A stretch of DNA of 14,037 bases from SD8 sp035528475 (GTDB taxonomy: Archaea > Halobacteriota > Methanomicrobia > Methanomicrobiales > Methanospirillaceae). Position 1 is the stretch's first letter. Every line of letters begins with the position of its first letter. The DNA is taken from the NCBI GenBank assembly GCA_035528475.1, contig DATKYO010000077.1, positions 1 to 14,037 on the forward strand, written 5' to 3'. Below the pieces are notes generated by a model, which saw nothing but the letters and a program-made list of their open reading frames with translations, did no database searches and was not told the origin of the DNA. Shown one piece after another: positions 13,038-14,037 of the stretch. Position numbers and translations under genes: made by a program.

Positions 13038-13493
13038 ATGGCACAGTTTTGCGAGTCTTGCGGGGCTCAGCTAAAGGAAGGGGATAAATTTTGTGAGCAG
13101 TGCGGGGCGGCGGTTGCCCCTCCTGTTGCTGATACCCCGTCCTCACAGGTCCAGCCTGCAGTTCCGGTAACAGGATCAAATCCTGAAAAGAATCCCATAC
13201 TCTCACTCATTCTCTCGTTTTTTGTCTCAGGTCTCGGACAGGTCTATAACGGTGAGACCTTAAAAGGAGTGGCACTGTTTTTCGGGACGATCATCGGGTA
13301 TTTACTCTTCGTAATCCCAGGTGTGATCGTCTGGGTATACGGGATGTACGATGCATATACCACTGCAAAGAATATGAACGAAGGGACAATCCCCTACAAA
13401 GAGACCAACGTCATGGTCCTGATCGGATTTGTGGTCCTTATCATAATCCTCGTTGCAATCGTTTTTCTGGCTATACCTGAATTTGCTTACTAA
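13038..13493 (+). CDS. Zinc-ribbon protein with TM2-like membrane domain
   Basis: This 151-residue protein has an N-terminal zinc ribbon (Cys5, Cys8, Cys19, Cys22) and a flexible Pro/Val-rich linker (27-50). A membrane domain follows with SLILSFFVSGLGQVYNGE (56-73), LKGVALFFGTIIGYLLFVIPGVIVWVYGMYDAY (75-107) and a last helix (VMVLIGFVVLIIILVAIVFLAI, 125-146). The G-L-GQ-Y-G---KG pattern and the GMYDAY motif between helices are typical of small TM2-like proteins. The exact role of that family is not established. The position of the start is fixed by the ribbon and by the TATA box 27 nt upstream. It stands alone on the plus strand at the right end of the ribbon-protein group. Confidence 0.85.
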   Translation: MAQFCESCGAQLKEGDKFCEQCGAAVAPPVADTPSSQVQPAVPVTGSNPEKNPILSLILSFFVSGLGQVYNGETLKGVALFFGTIIGYLLFVIPGVIVWVYGMYDAYTTAKNMNEGTIPYKETNVMVLIGFVVLIIILVAIVFLAIPEFAY

Positions 13494-13647
13494 AACCCTC
13501 AATTATTTTTCGAACTTTTATCATCAGGATGAAATTCACACGGGAACAGTAAAGGTTTTTTCCTCCCTGTCCTGTTCCACAAAAGCCCTTCTTTGCGAAG
13601 AACTCATCAATGCCGATGAACCCTGTCCGGCGTTCAGAGTTTCAAAA

Positions 13648-13752
13648 ATGCAAATAAGAGTAATAGAGATTGAAGATCCTGTTGAACAGACCCTGTTTGA
13701 GGTTTATGCCTCTCTCGAATTGGAAACAAAAAATGAATGGGGAACACATTAA
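13648..13752 (+). CDS. Doubtful small ORF or gene remnant
   Basis: The 34-codon frame MQIRVIEIEDPVEQTLFEV...EWGTH ends at 13752. The same frame is open upstream back to an ATG at 13453 inside the TM2-like gene, and the piece ALLCEELINADEPCPAFRVSK before the ATG also looks protein-like. No start with a good promoter or ribosome site is seen; the TATA-like stretch near 13504 would instead point to an ATG at 13529 with only seven codons. It may be a frame-damaged small gene. It overlaps the stop of the leftward lipoprotein gene by 4 bp. No family is recognised. Confidence 0.25.
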   Translation: MQIRVIEIEDPVEQTLFEVYASLELETKNEWGTH

Positions 13753-13970
13753 ATAATTTCACCATCCTTTCCCACCTCCACCCCATTCTCCGTAACATCC
13801 ATCTCGGTAAAATCCCCTCCCGATCCAACCCCTTCATCAAAAATTACCCCCACATCGCCAGTTTCAACCAATTCAACCCGGGGCTGGTCATTGCAGGCCA
13901 GTCCTGCCGCTACAGCGATCAGGACACATCCGGCGATGACCATCTTCCTGCGGGTGGAAAGCCTGAACAT
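13749..13970 (-). CDS. Short predicted lipoprotein sharing a duplicated signal sequence
   Basis: This 73-residue protein starts MFRLSTRRKM, followed by the same hydrophobic stretch and GLAC lipobox as the lipoprotein at 3292-3720 (Cys26). After NDQP the two diverge completely. The remaining 43 residues here are very acidic and glycine-rich (VELVETGDVG, GVGSGGDFTEMD, ENGVEVGKDGEII) and look like a short or truncated protein. I place the start at 13970, not further upstream at 14027, because the matching gene at the left copy starts at the same codon and because the preceding gene's stop lies 2 bases before it. It may be a broken copy whose original C-terminal part was replaced. No function is assigned. 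Confidence 0.55.
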   Translation of the reverse strand: MFRLSTRRKMVIAGCVLIAVAAGLACNDQPRVELVETGDVGVIFDEGVGSGGDFTEMDVTENGVEVGKDGEII

Positions 13971-14028
13971 AGTCAGGCCTCCGTCTTTGCCGAAGATTTC
14001 ACCAGGCCATACTCGATCTCGTACCATG
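13874..14028 (-). repeat. 155-bp direct repeat, right copy
   Basis: This is the partner of 3624-3778, in the same orientation, with about eight mismatches and no gaps. Both copies contain the end of a small gene and the start and signal sequence of a lipoprotein gene. Confidence 0.9.
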
Positions 14029-14037
14029 CCGAAGGGA
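13973..14037 (-). CDS. 3' end of a paralogue of the small gene at 3723 (cut by window edge)
   Basis: The last 20 or so codons are visible (SAWYEIEYGLVKSSAKTEA and a TGA stop). From WYEIEYG to the stop the protein is identical to the end of the small gene at 3723-3941, including its position 2 bases before a lipoprotein start. Upstream of WYEIEYG the residues differ. The rest lies beyond the right edge. Confidence 0.55.
   Translation of the reverse strand, partial: PSAWYEIEYGLVKSSAKTEA

Noticed and set aside
13749..14027. Longer version of the right lipoprotein, starting at 14027
   Set aside because: The added residues are an out-of-frame reading of the end of the preceding gene. The left copy shows the true start at the MF(G/R)LSTRRKM codon.
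3624..14028. Reading the 155-bp direct repeat as the ends of a transposon
   Set aside because: The copies are direct and coding, and no transposase or integrase lies between them. Duplication or conversion fits better.

Overview
The window reads as a euryarchaeal, probably methanogen (Methanomicrobiales-like) chromosome segment. This lineage call is an inference. It rests on archaeal TATA-like boxes about 26-35 nt upstream of several likely leaderless starts, on Shine-Dalgarno sites that match an archaeal 16S tail (AGGTGATC, GGTGAT), on small CxxC zinc-ribbon proteins, and on the absence of bacterial -35/-10 architecture. No rRNA, tRNA, CRISPR array, transposase or integrase was recognised.

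Left part (1-3300). A gene of unknown function enters from the left edge and ends at 841. It is followed by an RelB/Phd-like antitoxin (+) and a RelE/ParE-like toxin (-) that face each other tail to tail and overlap by 4 bp, instead of forming the usual co-directional operon. Just beyond the toxin, 25 bp resembling the end of the first gene reappear (1491-1515), as if the toxin-antitoxin pair sits between two copies of that gene tail. A visibly A/T-rich stretch follows with a class I SAM-dependent methyltransferase (-), about 400 bp without a convincing gene, and a flavodoxin-family protein (+).

Central and right part (3292-14037). Most of this looks like one accessory locus. Its core is a divergent pair. 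On the minus strand is a membrane protein with a signal peptide, an eight-cysteine outer domain, one membrane helix and a cytoplasmic beta-sandwich-like domain. On the plus strand is a 1255-residue protein with many beta-rich segments, a helical region, a Lys/Glu-rich linker and a C-terminal JAB/JAMM-like metallopeptidase signature. Both proteins carry a related domain starting with VTKDAPA. Around them lie five proteins with CxxC-x10-CxxC zinc ribbons: one fused to two membrane helices and a PH-like domain, one with four ribbons, one with an 11-residue tandem repeat and the same PH-like domain, one PrsW-type intramembrane protease with a C-terminal ribbon, and one small TM2-like membrane protein. 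A TPR lipoprotein (-) lies among them.

The locus is bracketed by a 155-bp direct repeat (3624-3778 and 13874-14028, about 95% identical, offset exactly 10,250 bp). Each copy holds the end of one gene and the start and signal sequence of a lipoprotein, after which the lipoproteins are unrelated. A working hypothesis is a membrane-associated multi-protein system in which the PrsW protease and the JAB-like protein perform proteolysis and the zinc-ribbon proteins act as adaptors. Only the domain content is supported by the sequence; the joint function is inferred.
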